A DNA stretch of 6,687 nucleotides from Desulfobacteraceae bacterium (lineage in GTDB: Bacteria; Desulfobacterota; Desulfobacteria; Desulfobacterales; UBA11574). The first letter of the stretch is position 1. Every line of letters starts with the position of its first letter. This document shows, in pieces, positions 1-6,304 of this stretch. Both the position numbers and the translations under genes were made by a program. Where the stretch lies: the NCBI GenBank assembly GCA_013203195.1, contig JABMQM010000383.1, positions 1-6,687 on the forward strand. Direction: 5' to 3'. Below the pieces are notes generated by a model. That model was not told where the DNA came from. It saw only the letters and a program-made list of their open reading frames with translations, and made no database searches.

Positions 1-1
1 A

Positions 2-541
2 GAGGCCCAAAATATAGTCGATTCAAAAAAAGATGCCTATATGCCCGACCAGTTCAAGAATCCGGCCAATCCAAAAATTCACCGAGAAACCACGGCAGAA
101 GAAATCTGGAAAGACACCGGCGGCCGGGTGGATATGCTGGTAGCTGGAATCGGTACAGGCGGCACCATCACCGGCGTGGCCCAGGTCATCAAGCAGCGAA
201 ACCCTGCTTTTAAGGCCATCGCCGTGGAACCGGCGGATTCGCCGATCTTGTCAGGCGGAACCGCCGGCCCCCACAAAATACAGGGCATCGGTGCCGGCTT
301 TGTTCCCGACGTCCTGGAGATGTCGCTGGTTGATGAAGTTATAACCGTTACCAATGATGACGCCTTTGAAACCGCGCGTCAACTGGCCGAAAAGGAAGGG
401 CTGCTTGCCGGCATCTCATCCGGAGCAGCCGTCTGGGCGGCGCTTGAGATGGCAAAACGCAACGAATCAAGCGGCAAACGTATTGTTGCTATCCTGCCGA
501 GCACCGGGGAACGATATTTGAGCACTCCTTTATTTAAGTAG
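2..541 (+). CDS. cysK: Cysteine synthase (O-acetylserine sulfhydrylase), C-terminal part
   Basis: PLP-dependent enzyme that makes L-cysteine from O-acetylserine and sulfide in the cytoplasm. The gene is cut by the left window edge: the frame is open from base 2, and 179 residues remain of a family that usually has about 300-320. The ATG at 41 is internal, because codons upstream of it still read as enzyme, just before the family-typical FKNPANP stretch. Seen in the sequence: the PLP-phosphate loop GTGGT (nt 152-166), GISSGAA (around nt 410-429) and the C-terminal PSTGERYLS block (nt 497-523), whose first Ser normally contacts the PLP pyridine nitrogen. The catalytic Lys would lie in the missing N-terminal half. 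No frameshift is visible. CysM-type paralogues share these motifs, so the A-type call rests on overall resemblance. No clear terminator follows the stop. Confidence 0.93.
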   Translation, partial: EAQNIVDSKKDAYMPDQFKNPANPKIHRETTAEEIWKDTGGRVDMLVAGIGTGGTITGVAQVIKQRNPAFKAIAVEPADSPILSGGTAGPHKIQGIGAGFVPDVLEMSLVDEVITVTNDDAFETARQLAEKEGLLAGISSGAAVWAALEMAKRNESSGKRIVAILPSTGERYLSTPLFK

Positions 542-616
542 TGTCCATCCTAATCATCCTTTTATCCTTATAGCCGGAAAGATTGGTATGCCTTGACGGA
601 AATGCTTATTGCGTGT

Positions 617-670
617 TAATTAGCGCCCATCCATAAATAAATTTTAGCACTAAGCAGTTTCCAATACATA
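617..670. repeat. 54-bp dispersed repeat, copy 1
   Basis: This block matches 5698-5751 in the same orientation at 47 of 54 positions without gaps. The core TAG(C/T)GCCCATCCATAAATA is almost unchanged. Similarity stops sharply at 671, one base before the ATG of the prenyltransferase gene. On the minus strand both copies read open and end alike, with YLWMG(A/T)N followed by a stop. The copy could be an intergenic repeat family, the end of a small mobile element, or a leftover of a duplicated gene end. Confidence 0.75.
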
Positions 671-671
671 A

Positions 672-1607
672 ATGATCCCAATTGCCTGCCAGCATACCGG
701 TTTTTCCCGCTTAAAACTTTTCTGGGCCCTTTCCAGAACACCCCACGGTTTGCTGGACATGGCCACCCCGGCGTTAGGTGCCCTGCTGTGGCTCGGCAGA
801 TTCCCTTCCCTCGAATTAATTATTATCGGCCTGATCACAACCTTTGCCGGTTACACAGCGGTTTACGCCCTCAACGATGTTATCGACTATCGGGTCGATA
901 AAGATAAAATACAACTGTGCCCAGCTGTTGACACCGCTTGTGACCTGGATGCCTTTATGGTCCGACATCCCATGGCTCAGGGATATTTGAGCTTTTACGA
1001 AGGATTGCTATGGACTGCGGCTTGGTCGGCCGTGGCGATGATAGGCGCCTATAGCTTAAATCCCGTCTGTATAGCTATTTTCCTAACCGGCTGCATCCTG
1101 GAAATAATATACTGTTTACTGCTCAAAGTAACTCATCTGCGCACCCTGGTCAGCGGCGGCGTTAAAACCGCAGGAGCCCTTGCCGGTGTATTTGCCGTAG
1201 ATCCGCATCCCTCTCCGCTGTTTTTAATGGTTATGTTTTTCTGGCTATTTTGCTGGGAAATCGGCGGCCAGAACGTTCCCAATGACTGCACCGACCTCGA
1301 TGAAGATCGGCGTCTTTCCGCCCGGACGGTTCCTGTGCGGCTGGGTCTCGAACCTGCTAACGTTATTATTATAGGGGCTCTTATTGTTACGGTTATTCTT
1401 TCTGCTGTCGTTCTCTATTTATCTCCAATACCTTTTGAGTTTCCTTTTGCGGTCGCTTCCGTCGCAACAGGGCTATGCCTTTTTATACTACCCGCCTCCC
1501 TGCTTTATAAAACCAATGAGCCTGCCTATGCAATGGCCCTTTTCAACATGGCCAGTTATTATCCTCTGGCCATGCTGATTATCGTCGTTATCAAGATTAT
1601 GATTTGA
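672..1607 (+). CDS. UbiA-family prenyltransferase
   Basis: Integral membrane enzyme of the UbiA superfamily, which moves a polyprenyl group from its diphosphate onto an aromatic or other lipophilic acceptor in quinone, haem or lipid synthesis. Both Mg-diphosphate motifs are visible: N68-D69-x-x-D72-x3-D76 and N204-D205-x-x-D208-x3-D212-R213. About eight hydrophobic segments follow the family pattern, and 311 residues is a normal length. Between the first motif and the HPMAQGYLS block (the usual RP-x-(A/S)-G-x-(I/L)-S position) lies an extra polar segment of about 20 residues (80-99) with two Cys. The acceptor cannot be told from sequence. MenA/UbiA-like, haem or archaeal-type lipid roles are all open, and the neighbours do not help. 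An in-frame TAA lies directly before the ATG at 672, so 672 is the earliest ATG. No Shine-Dalgarno is seen. The next ATG is at 759, which would remove part of the first membrane region. Confidence 0.85.
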   Translation: MIPIACQHTGFSRLKLFWALSRTPHGLLDMATPALGALLWLGRFPSLELIIIGLITTFAGYTAVYALNDVIDYRVDKDKIQLCPAVDTACDLDAFMVRHPMAQGYLSFYEGLLWTAAWSAVAMIGAYSLNPVCIAIFLTGCILEIIYCLLLKVTHLRTLVSGGVKTAGALAGVFAVDPHPSPLFLMVMFFWLFCWEIGGQNVPNDCTDLDEDRRLSARTVPVRLGLEPANVIIIGALIVTVILSAVVLYLSPIPFEFPFAVASVATGLCLFILPASLLYKTNEPAYAMALFNMASYYPLAMLIIVVIKIMI

Positions 1608-1659
1608 TTGCACTATCTAAAGAATAGTAAGGACTGCTACCAAAAAATTAACAAATCTA

Positions 1660-1688
1660 TAGCAATCCAACCGCAACTACATTATAAT
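1660..1688 (+). promoter_or_regulatory. Candidate sigma70-type promoter for the 1738-3643 gene pair
   Basis: A perfect TATAAT is at 1683-1688. A poor -35 (TAGCAA, 1660-1665) lies 17 bp upstream. Transcription would start near 1695, giving an untranslated leader of about 40 nt before the ATG at 1738. The region is AT-rich, so a chance match is possible. Confidence 0.4.
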
Positions 1689-1737
1689 CAAGCCAATAGT
1701 ATTGAATTGGATCGAAGCCTCTAAGCTCGGATTAAAT

Positions 1738-2292
1738 ATGAACATAAAAACCGGCATAGTGTTGATAGGTGCTGCAGCTGTTATTGCCATTATTCTGCAT
1801 GTAATTACACCTAATCAAAAAGTTGCACCCCCGACACTTGAAATTTCCCACAACCCTTCCAATACTGTAGATAAAGAAGTCACCAAACAAAGCTTTCTGG
1901 AAACTGTCGGTTCATTGAAGCTGGTCCAGTTTATAGAAGGTAACGAGGCTCAAAAACAAATCAGCAGACTGCATGGACAAAGTATTAGCATGGCCAACGG
2001 TTTCATAGCCGCTTATCAAGGAAGTGGTGAAGACAAAATGACAATTTGGGTCTCTGTGCATAAAGATTCAAAGGAGGCTGAATCGCTGATTGCACAAATG
2101 CACGAAAAGATAGACACCGTTGCAAAGTTTCAAAATCATCAAGACTTGGATATCTCAGGCAATATATATCATTTTGTTACCGGCATGGGCCAATCTCACT
2201 ATTTCTATTATCGCGGCAATGACGCCATCTGGATTGGGATTGCATCACCTGAGGAAATGAAAATTTTGTCTGAAGTGATCTATATGTTATAA
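1738..2292 (+). CDS. Uncharacterised membrane-anchored protein, 184 residues
   Basis: I do not recognise a named family. The N-terminus (MNIKTG, then a hydrophobic run of about residues 6-23) looks like an uncleaved signal anchor. It is followed by a polar linker (about 25-50) and one compact soluble domain (about 52-184), which should face the periplasm. The domain has the look of a real conserved family: a helix containing FIEGNEAQKQISRLHG, a strand (MTIWVSVH), another helix, then TGMGQSHYFYYRGNDAIWIG near the end. There are no Cys residues and no obvious metal or catalytic motif. An in-frame TTG at 1702 would add 12 residues before the membrane segment; the ATG at 1738 is preferred because the protein then starts like a normal signal anchor. 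A weak GGA lies about 8 nt upstream. It sits 85 bp before the SPOR/AMIN gene, with the same AT-rich style, so the two probably share a transcript and perhaps an envelope role. Confidence 0.75.
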   Translation: MNIKTGIVLIGAAAVIAIILHVITPNQKVAPPTLEISHNPSNTVDKEVTKQSFLETVGSLKLVQFIEGNEAQKQISRLHGQSISMANGFIAAYQGSGEDKMTIWVSVHKDSKEAESLIAQMHEKIDTVAKFQNHQDLDISGNIYHFVTGMGQSHYFYYRGNDAIWIGIASPEEMKILSEVIYML

Positions 2293-2365
2293 TATTACAG
2301 GTATTGTGATGCGTCGTCGCTGGCTCAACCCTAAAAACTTTCTTAACAGACACCAAAAGTTATAT

Positions 2366-2370
2366 AAGGA
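2366..2370 (+). promoter_or_regulatory. Ribosome binding site fixing the SPOR/AMIN start
   Basis: AAGGA, 7 nt before the ATG at 2378. It favours that start over the in-frame GTG at 2306 and ATG at 2309, which have no such site and would put an Arg-rich stretch in front of the signal anchor. Confidence 0.7.
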
Positions 2371-2377
2371 AAATGTT

Positions 2378-3643
2378 ATGAAAAAGGCGGGCATTATCCT
2401 TATAGTCCTACTTGCCGTCGTATTCATTCCTTTTTTGCATTCACCTTCCATAGAAAAACATGCATTAAAACATGTAATTATAACAAAAAAAATTCCTATG
2501 CCGGAACCTGAAAAAGTCTCGAAAGAGGTAAAAATAGCAGAACCAGTAAAAACTCCTGCAGGCACCAAGACAAAGGAAAACCCGCTATTAATCGAGCCTC
2601 ACAAAAATGATGCCGGGAAACAATTTTATGCGATTCAGGTTGCTGCATACAAGAGCCTGCTCAACGCTGCAAAGCGGTCAATAAATTTTAAAAATCTCGG
2701 CCATAATACTTTCTACAACTGCGAAACGATAAAAGGAAAAGGGAATTTGTTCAAAGTTTACATTGCATTGCATAAATCAAAAAAAGAAGTTGAAGAACAA
2801 GCTTTAACAATGCAAAAGTCGGGCCTGATAGAAGATTACATGATCAGAGCAATGGGCGAGACATCCTCTACAAAATCGAGTGACTGCGAACTTGCAACCG
2901 ATATTTATTTTTTGCATGTTAGCTCTTACAAACACAATAAAAATGCCGCAGAACACGTCCAAAAGCTAAAAGAACATGTGCCTCAAGTTGTTACTATATT
3001 GGAAAATGTGCAAGGAGAAGACTGGTTGCGAGTTTACATGGGCGAATTCGAAAATGAGAATGCGGCGCGCAAATTTGGTGCAAAGCTAAAAGAAAAAGGA
3101 TTGATTTCGTACTTTAAGCCCGTAACCATCGATATGATTATGCAGCCCCCCCGACAACCTGCTGCAAGGCCGGCGCAAAAAACAGCTTCATTGATCCAAC
3201 CTAAAAAACCACCTCCTCCCCCTGAGGCGGATAAGCCCAAATCGATGCAGCAACCCCAGCATGATCAAGCAAAACCGGAAGAACTAGAAGCAAAAGCAAA
3301 GGGCCCCCTTGTAATCGACGACATTACATTCAGGGCTAAAAACGGGACAAAGGAACTGGTATTGTTTCATGCCAACCAGTATTTTGTGCCTTCAGTACAT
3401 TTTAACCTTGAAGGAAAAAATCCTACTATTGCAATCAATATTGAACCGCCTGCAACTATTAAAAAAGCCGGTTCTAAAATTCCAATTGACGGAAAATGGA
3501 TTAAACAGATCCAAATCCAGGCAGACGCCGACAACAAAACTTCAAGAATTGTCGTTCATCTGTATGCTTACAAAAATTATAAAGTCAGCCAAAGCTTTTA
3601 CAGGTCAGAAAAGATATTTGCTATAAAAGTTATTGCCGAATAG
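2378..3643 (+). CDS. SPOR-SPOR-AMIN envelope protein
   Basis: Predicted inner-membrane-anchored periplasmic protein of 421 residues. Visible order: signal anchor (about 4-21); charged linker (about 22-80); SPOR-like repeat 1 (about 83-156, FYAIQVAAYKS to the LFKVYIA strand); SPOR-like repeat 2 (about 176-251, YFLHVSSYKHNKNAAEHVQ to WLRVYMGEF); Pro-rich linker (about 256-309, including a run of five Pro); and a C-terminal AMIN-like beta domain (about 312-420, IDDITFRAKNGTKELVLF to SRIVVHLYAYKNYKVS). SPOR domains are known to bind glycan strands stripped of stem peptides at division septa. AMIN domains target amidases and secretins to the envelope. No catalytic amidase domain is present, so a scaffold or septum-targeting role is inferred. 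The linker could span the peptidoglycan. The gene is AT- and Lys-rich compared with its flanks, as is the preceding gene. The SPOR call is firm on pattern; the AMIN call is less certain. Confidence 0.8.
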   Translation: MKKAGIILIVLLAVVFIPFLHSPSIEKHALKHVIITKKIPMPEPEKVSKEVKIAEPVKTPAGTKTKENPLLIEPHKNDAGKQFYAIQVAAYKSLLNAAKRSINFKNLGHNTFYNCETIKGKGNLFKVYIALHKSKKEVEEQALTMQKSGLIEDYMIRAMGETSSTKSSDCELATDIYFLHVSSYKHNKNAAEHVQKLKEHVPQVVTILENVQGEDWLRVYMGEFENENAARKFGAKLKEKGLISYFKPVTIDMIMQPPRQPAARPAQKTASLIQPKKPPPPPEADKPKSMQQPQHDQAKPEELEAKAKGPLVIDDITFRAKNGTKELVLFHANQYFVPSVHFNLEGKNPTIAINIEPPATIKKAGSKIPIDGKWIKQIQIQADADNKTSRIVVHLYAYKNYKVSQSFYRSEKIFAIKVIAE

Positions 3644-3667
3644 AATCCTGTAACGATCTTATAAAAC

Positions 3668-3693
3668 TCCCCGCCGCCAGGGGGGGATTCTCT
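3668..3693 (+). terminator. Weak candidate terminator after the SPOR/AMIN gene
   Basis: A C4 run (3669-3672) can pair with the G7 run (3680-3686) across a GC-rich loop of about 7-10 nt. It is followed by ATTCTCTTT rather than a clean T tract. It lies 25 bp after the stop codon. The stem is short and the T tract is broken. Confidence 0.3.
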
Positions 3694-3739
3694 TTGCCTC
3701 AACAAGCAGATGGGTCATATCAAATCATAATAAAATTTT

Positions 3740-3755
3740 CGCAAGCTTGCTTGCG
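3740..3755. repeat. Perfect inverted repeat upstream of the AI-2E transporter gene
   Basis: CGCAAGC and GCTTGCG are separated by 2 bp, 28 bp before the start codon at 3784. The 2-nt spacer is too short for a neat RNA loop, so it could be a dimeric protein-binding site or a small palindromic repeat. The unit is seen once here and there is no direct evidence of function. Confidence 0.35.
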
Positions 3756-3783
3756 GGAGTTTGCAGCCAAGGATTAAATAATT

Positions 3784-4824
3784 ATGGACGGAAATTTCCG
3801 AAGAACAACAGCATCTAAAATGATGTTGGTCTTTGCCGCTTTTATTATTGTCGTCGCCGGCATGCGTGCTTCTACGGCCATTCTTGTTCCTTTTCTGCTG
3901 GCCGCATTTATCGCGATTATCAGCACCCCGCCAATATTCTGGATGCAGCGCAAAGGGATTCCTAAATGGCTTTCCCTGCTCATCGTAATATTTGGCATCG
4001 TACTGATCGGATGTCTGATTTTCGTGCTGGTCGGTTCTTCGCTAAAAGCATTTACCGGAGAGCTTCCGGTATACGAAGCAAAACTAAATAAACTGACCAT
4101 GACAATCGCAGCACAGCTGAAAACACTCGGTATGGATACCGCTGAATTCGAATTGATGGAGCTTTTTAATCCGGGCGCGGTTATGAAGCTTGTCGCTTCC
4201 GGACTGAACAGCTTCAGAAAGGTGCTAACCAACGGCTTTTTAATTCTGATGACCGTAATTTTCATGCTGATTGAAGCATCGAGCCTGCCTCTAAAACTGC
4301 GCACCATATTCGGTGATACCGAAGATGCTCTGATAAACTTTGAAAAATTCATCAACGATGTAAAACAGTATATGGCGATTAAGACCCTGATAAGCCTTGC
4401 CACCGGCATCTTCATCGCTATATGGCTGGCCGTTATCGGTGTTGATTTCGCGCTGCTCTGGGGTTTGTTGGCGTTTCTGCTGAATTATGTCCCGAATATC
4501 GGTTCGATTATTGCGGCCATTCCGGCCGTGCTGCTTACCATCGTTCAACTTGGACCTGCCCATGCCGTTGCCGCCGCAACGGGTTTTCTCCTCGTCAACC
4601 TGGTAATGGGTAATTTTATCGAACCGCGGTTTATGGGCAAGAGCCTGGGACTTTCAACTCTGGTGGTGTTTTTATCTCTGATATTCTGGGGTTGGGTACT
4701 CGGTCCTGTGGGAATGCTGCTCTCGGTGCCCCTGACAATGACCGCCAAGATAGCGCTGGACAGCAGAGAAGAAACCCGCTGGCTCTCCATCATCCTGGGA
4801 CCGGACATTACTCCAAAAATTTGA
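3784..4824 (+). CDS. AI-2E family transporter (PerM/TqsA-like, UPF0118)
   Basis: Polytopic inner-membrane protein of 346 residues, the usual length of the AI-2E family. Family members have been linked to autoinducer-2 export (TqsA) or to sodium/proton exchange, so the substrate cannot be assigned here. The layout matches the family. An N-terminal membrane pair (about 12-48) and a third segment (62-85) precede an amphipathic soluble region (about 88-145). A C-terminal membrane block then carries the signature FLLNYVPNIGSIIAAIPAVL (231-250), NFIEPRFMGKSLGLS (277-291) and LGPVGMLLSVPLT (306-318). An AAGGA at 3769-3773 lies 10 nt before the ATG, supporting this start. The gene is separated by 140 bp from the SPOR/AMIN gene and is probably its own unit. 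Its end faces the OmpA-family gene across 21 bp, with no clear terminator between them. Confidence 0.9.
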   Translation: MDGNFRRTTASKMMLVFAAFIIVVAGMRASTAILVPFLLAAFIAIISTPPIFWMQRKGIPKWLSLLIVIFGIVLIGCLIFVLVGSSLKAFTGELPVYEAKLNKLTMTIAAQLKTLGMDTAEFELMELFNPGAVMKLVASGLNSFRKVLTNGFLILMTVIFMLIEASSLPLKLRTIFGDTEDALINFEKFINDVKQYMAIKTLISLATGIFIAIWLAVIGVDFALLWGLLAFLLNYVPNIGSIIAAIPAVLLTIVQLGPAHAVAAATGFLLVNLVMGNFIEPRFMGKSLGLSTLVVFLSLIFWGWVLGPVGMLLSVPLTMTAKIALDSREETRWLSIILGPDITPKI

Positions 4825-4845
4825 TCGAATCCCCAACTTGTATTG

Positions 4846-5679
4846 TTACTGAACGGTTACAATCGGTATCACCCGAAACTCGATTCTTCTATTTTTTGCG
4901 CGGCCCTCGGCAGTGTCGTTGGAAGCCACGGCGTGGTTCTCGCCAAAAGAAACAGAAATGAGACGCTTGCTCTCGATCCCAATTTCTTCCAGTAAACCGA
5001 CGACCCGGGCTGACCGGGCTCCGGCAAGCTCCCAGTTGTTGGTAAAACGGCCGGCCAGCTTCTTGCCGATGGGAACGTTATCGGTATAGCCTGCGACCAC
5101 AATCTGATAAGGTATTTTGCCTATCCCTTCCCCGACCTTGCCGATAACCATATTGCCGTCCTTGCTCAACTCCGCCGAACCGCTTGGGAAAAGGATTTCG
5201 GCCGACAGGTTGACCAGTAAGATCCCATTTTCTATTTTAAGCGCCACTGTTCCGTCTCCCACCTGGGGTTCCAGAACGGCCACAAGGGTGGCATAAGTCT
5301 TCTGAACAACTTGGAGTGCCTGGTCCTGAGTCCTGATCACTTCTGCAGCATTCTGAATTATTGCAGCCTGTTGCTGAAGCTTTGCGCCCTGGCCCTTGAC
5401 CACGTCGGTGCCGGCTTTGATGATATCTTCCTGAATCTCAATGATGGTCCCTTGAAAGCTCACTTCGTGGTTGATGTTTGCAATCCGGCTTCGCAGCAGC
5501 TGGATGCGTCCTGCCAGTTCTTCATTTTCGGCAATGAGGGCATCACGCTCATCTACTGCTTTGTTCTGGGTTCCGGTCGTAACACAGGATACCAAACCGA
5601 TGAGTGTAAAAACCATGACAATCAGATACATCGCGCCAGTCCATTGCTTGTTGCTTTTTACCAGTTGATTACTAATCAT
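4846..5679 (-). CDS. OmpA-family peptidoglycan-binding lipoprotein
   Basis: Envelope protein of 277 residues that should tether the outer or inner membrane to peptidoglycan. Residues 17-32 form a hydrophobic signal ending in the lipobox L29-V30-S31-C32, so lipid attachment at Cys32 is predicted. Residues about 40-130 form a long Glu/Gln-rich helix, probably a coiled coil. Residues about 152-272 are an OmpA/MotB C-terminal domain with ILFPSGSAELS, VAGYTDNVP and AKNRRIEFRV. By alignment with E. coli OmpA, D200 (GYTD) and R222 (LAGARSARV) sit at the meso-diaminopimelate-binding Asp and Arg. The insertion between them resembles MotB-type or Pal-like proteins more than classic OmpA. There is no beta barrel. 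Lipoprotein plus coiled coil plus OmpA domain recalls YiaD-like proteins. Asp at +2 is absent (Val33), which by E. coli rules favours the outer membrane. Confidence 0.88.
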   Translation of the reverse strand: MISNQLVKSNKQWTGAMYLIVMVFTLIGLVSCVTTGTQNKAVDERDALIAENEELAGRIQLLRSRIANINHEVSFQGTIIEIQEDIIKAGTDVVKGQGAKLQQQAAIIQNAAEVIRTQDQALQVVQKTYATLVAVLEPQVGDGTVALKIENGILLVNLSAEILFPSGSAELSKDGNMVIGKVGEGIGKIPYQIVVAGYTDNVPIGKKLAGRFTNNWELAGARSARVVGLLEEIGIESKRLISVSFGENHAVASNDTAEGRAKNRRIEFRVIPIVTVQ

Positions 5680-5684
5680 GTTAC

Positions 5685-5691
5685 CCTCCTT
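5685..5691 (-). promoter_or_regulatory. Strong Shine-Dalgarno of the OmpA-family gene
   Basis: AAGGAGG on the minus strand, 5 nt before the ATG (complement 5677-5679). This is the strongest ribosome binding site in the window and fixes the start, leaving a somewhat long 31-residue signal peptide. Confidence 0.85.
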
Positions 5692-5696
5692 CTTTT

Positions 5697-5916
5697 CTAA
5701 TTAGTGCCCATCCATAAATACATTTGAGCACTATGTGGTTTCCAATTCATATCCATACGCATGGCACCGCCTGGCGGAAGAACGACACCAACTTCCTTTG
5801 AGTATTGCTTCCAGATGCCAATCATTTCTTTGCGAAGTTTAGGTGGTTTCTTTGACAGGGCATTCCTCAGCAAGTTGTGCCAAAATATTTATATAGCCGG
5901 CTGTTCTATTGTTCAA
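5697..5916 (-). pseudogene. Degraded coding remnant, resembling an arylsulfatase C-terminus
   Basis: On the minus strand, 5697-5885 is open with a protein-like reading but no start codon at its head. Residues encoded by 5775-5825 read MIGIWKQYSKEVGVVLP, which resembles from memory the (L/I)W-x-x-Y-x-K-E-x-G-V-(V/I)-LP tail near the end of many arylsulfatases. Upstream, a second frame (about 5855-5916) reads NNRTAGYINILAQLAEECP, comparable to the DLAE-x-x-P segment that precedes that tail in sulfatases. The two frames would join through a frameshift at about 5840-5860. The last 17 codons plus part of the stop coincide with the 54-bp repeat, so the tail after LPPGG may belong to the repeat rather than to the enzyme. 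No catalytic part is present. The assignment is tentative because it rests on a short stretch. Confidence 0.4.
5698..5751. repeat. 54-bp dispersed repeat, copy 2
   Basis: Direct copy of 617-670, with 47 of 54 identical positions. It begins 6 bp beyond the Shine-Dalgarno of the minus-strand OmpA-family gene, so it lies in the leader or promoter region of that gene. It also overlaps the end of the minus-strand coding remnant. Confidence 0.75.
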
Positions 5917-6148
5917 GCTAATTGTTGATGAATTTGAAAAAAACCGAACTTACAACGTGTTGGACTTCAAGTGCTATGTTGTGATTTAACTCTTTAATAG
6001 CAGCCGCTTAAACCTAACACTACAACTTAACAATACCTTCGAAATATTAGTATGCAAGCTTCAGATATGAGTTGGTTAAATTAAAAGGCCCCGGCAGGTG
6101 AACTCTGATGGGGATTGGAAAGGGATAAAAGCATTATTGCATTTTTGC
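5917..6148. other. Gene-free AT-rich intergenic stretch
   Basis: No convincing reading frame, RNA or terminator is seen. The minus-strand frame of the neighbouring remnant continues open for a few codons past 5916 and then meets stops. Short imperfect inverted repeats (for example TGCTAT/ATAGCA around 5972-6002) are within what chance allows in AT-rich DNA. Confidence 0.5.
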
Positions 6149-6177
6149 TTGACTTGATATATAAATTTTAATACTAA
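6149..6177 (+). promoter_or_regulatory. Candidate promoter of the tRNA-Asn gene
   Basis: TTGACT (6149-6154) matches the -35 consensus in five of six bases. TACTAA (6172-6177), 17 bp downstream, is a poor -10 that sits in an AT-rich run. Transcription would begin near 6184, leaving a leader of about 8 nt before the tRNA, which is typical for a single tRNA gene. Confidence 0.5.
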
Positions 6178-6191
6178 AAACGATTCACTGA

Positions 6192-6267
6192 TCCCCAGTA
6201 GCTCAGTTGGCAGAGCAAGTGGCTGTTAACCACTAGGTCCGCGGTTCGAGTCCGTGCTGGGGAGCCA
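6192..6267 (+). tRNA. tRNA-Asn(GUU)
   Basis: A complete 76-nt cloverleaf with encoded CCA. The acceptor stem TCCCCAG/CTGGGGA is perfect, followed by discriminator G and CCA (6265-6267). The D stem is GCTC/GAGC (6201-6204, 6213-6216). The anticodon stem AGTGG/CCACT encloses the loop CTGTTAA, with anticodon GTT at 6225-6227. The T stem CGCGG/CCGTG encloses TTCGAGT, with one G-T pair. All stems and invariant bases are intact, so this is taken as the working gene. It decodes AAC and AAU. Its own hairpin terminator follows 9 nt later, and a damaged second copy lies 364-369 bp downstream. Confidence 0.97.
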
Positions 6268-6276
6268 ACAATTCAC

Positions 6277-6301
6277 AGGCCAGGATGCCCTGGCCTTTTT
6301 T
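6277..6301 (+). terminator. Rho-independent terminator of tRNA-Asn
   Basis: A perfect 8-bp stem AGGCCAGG/CCTGGCCT (6277-6284, 6289-6296) with loop ATGC, followed by a T tract through 6301. It should end the tRNA transcript. The start codon of the GIY-YIG gene is only 3 nt beyond the T tract, so the terminator also occupies the place where that gene's leader would be. Confidence 0.9.
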
Positions 6302-6304
6302 ATT

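Noticed and set aside
593..621. TTGACG with an AT-rich -10 as promoter for the prenyltransferase gene
   Set aside because: The -10 candidates match the consensus poorly at usable spacings, and the region runs into the repeat; not strong enough to list.
1702..1737. TTG start for the 184-residue protein
   Set aside because: It adds polar residues before the membrane anchor, and the ATG at 1738 gives a standard N-terminus.
2306..2377. In-frame GTG/ATG starts upstream of the SPOR/AMIN gene
   Set aside because: There is no ribosome binding site for them, they would bury the signal anchor, and AAGGA fits the ATG at 2378.
3774..4415. Minus-strand frame of 213 codons
   Set aside because: It is antisense to the AI-2E transporter gene, and its long open frame is a by-product of that gene's codon pattern.
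4825..4845. Bidirectional terminator between the convergent genes
   Set aside because: No stable stem with flanking T tracts could be drawn in or around the 21-bp gap.
5311..5700. Plus-strand frame of 129 codons opposite the OmpA-family gene
   Set aside because: It is antisense to a gene with clear domains and a strong ribosome binding site, and has no recognisable protein features.
6254..6304. Upstream GTG start that would lengthen the GIY-YIG protein by 17 residues
   Set aside because: These codons lie in the tRNA 3' end and its terminator hairpin, and the family begins at the residues encoded from 6305.
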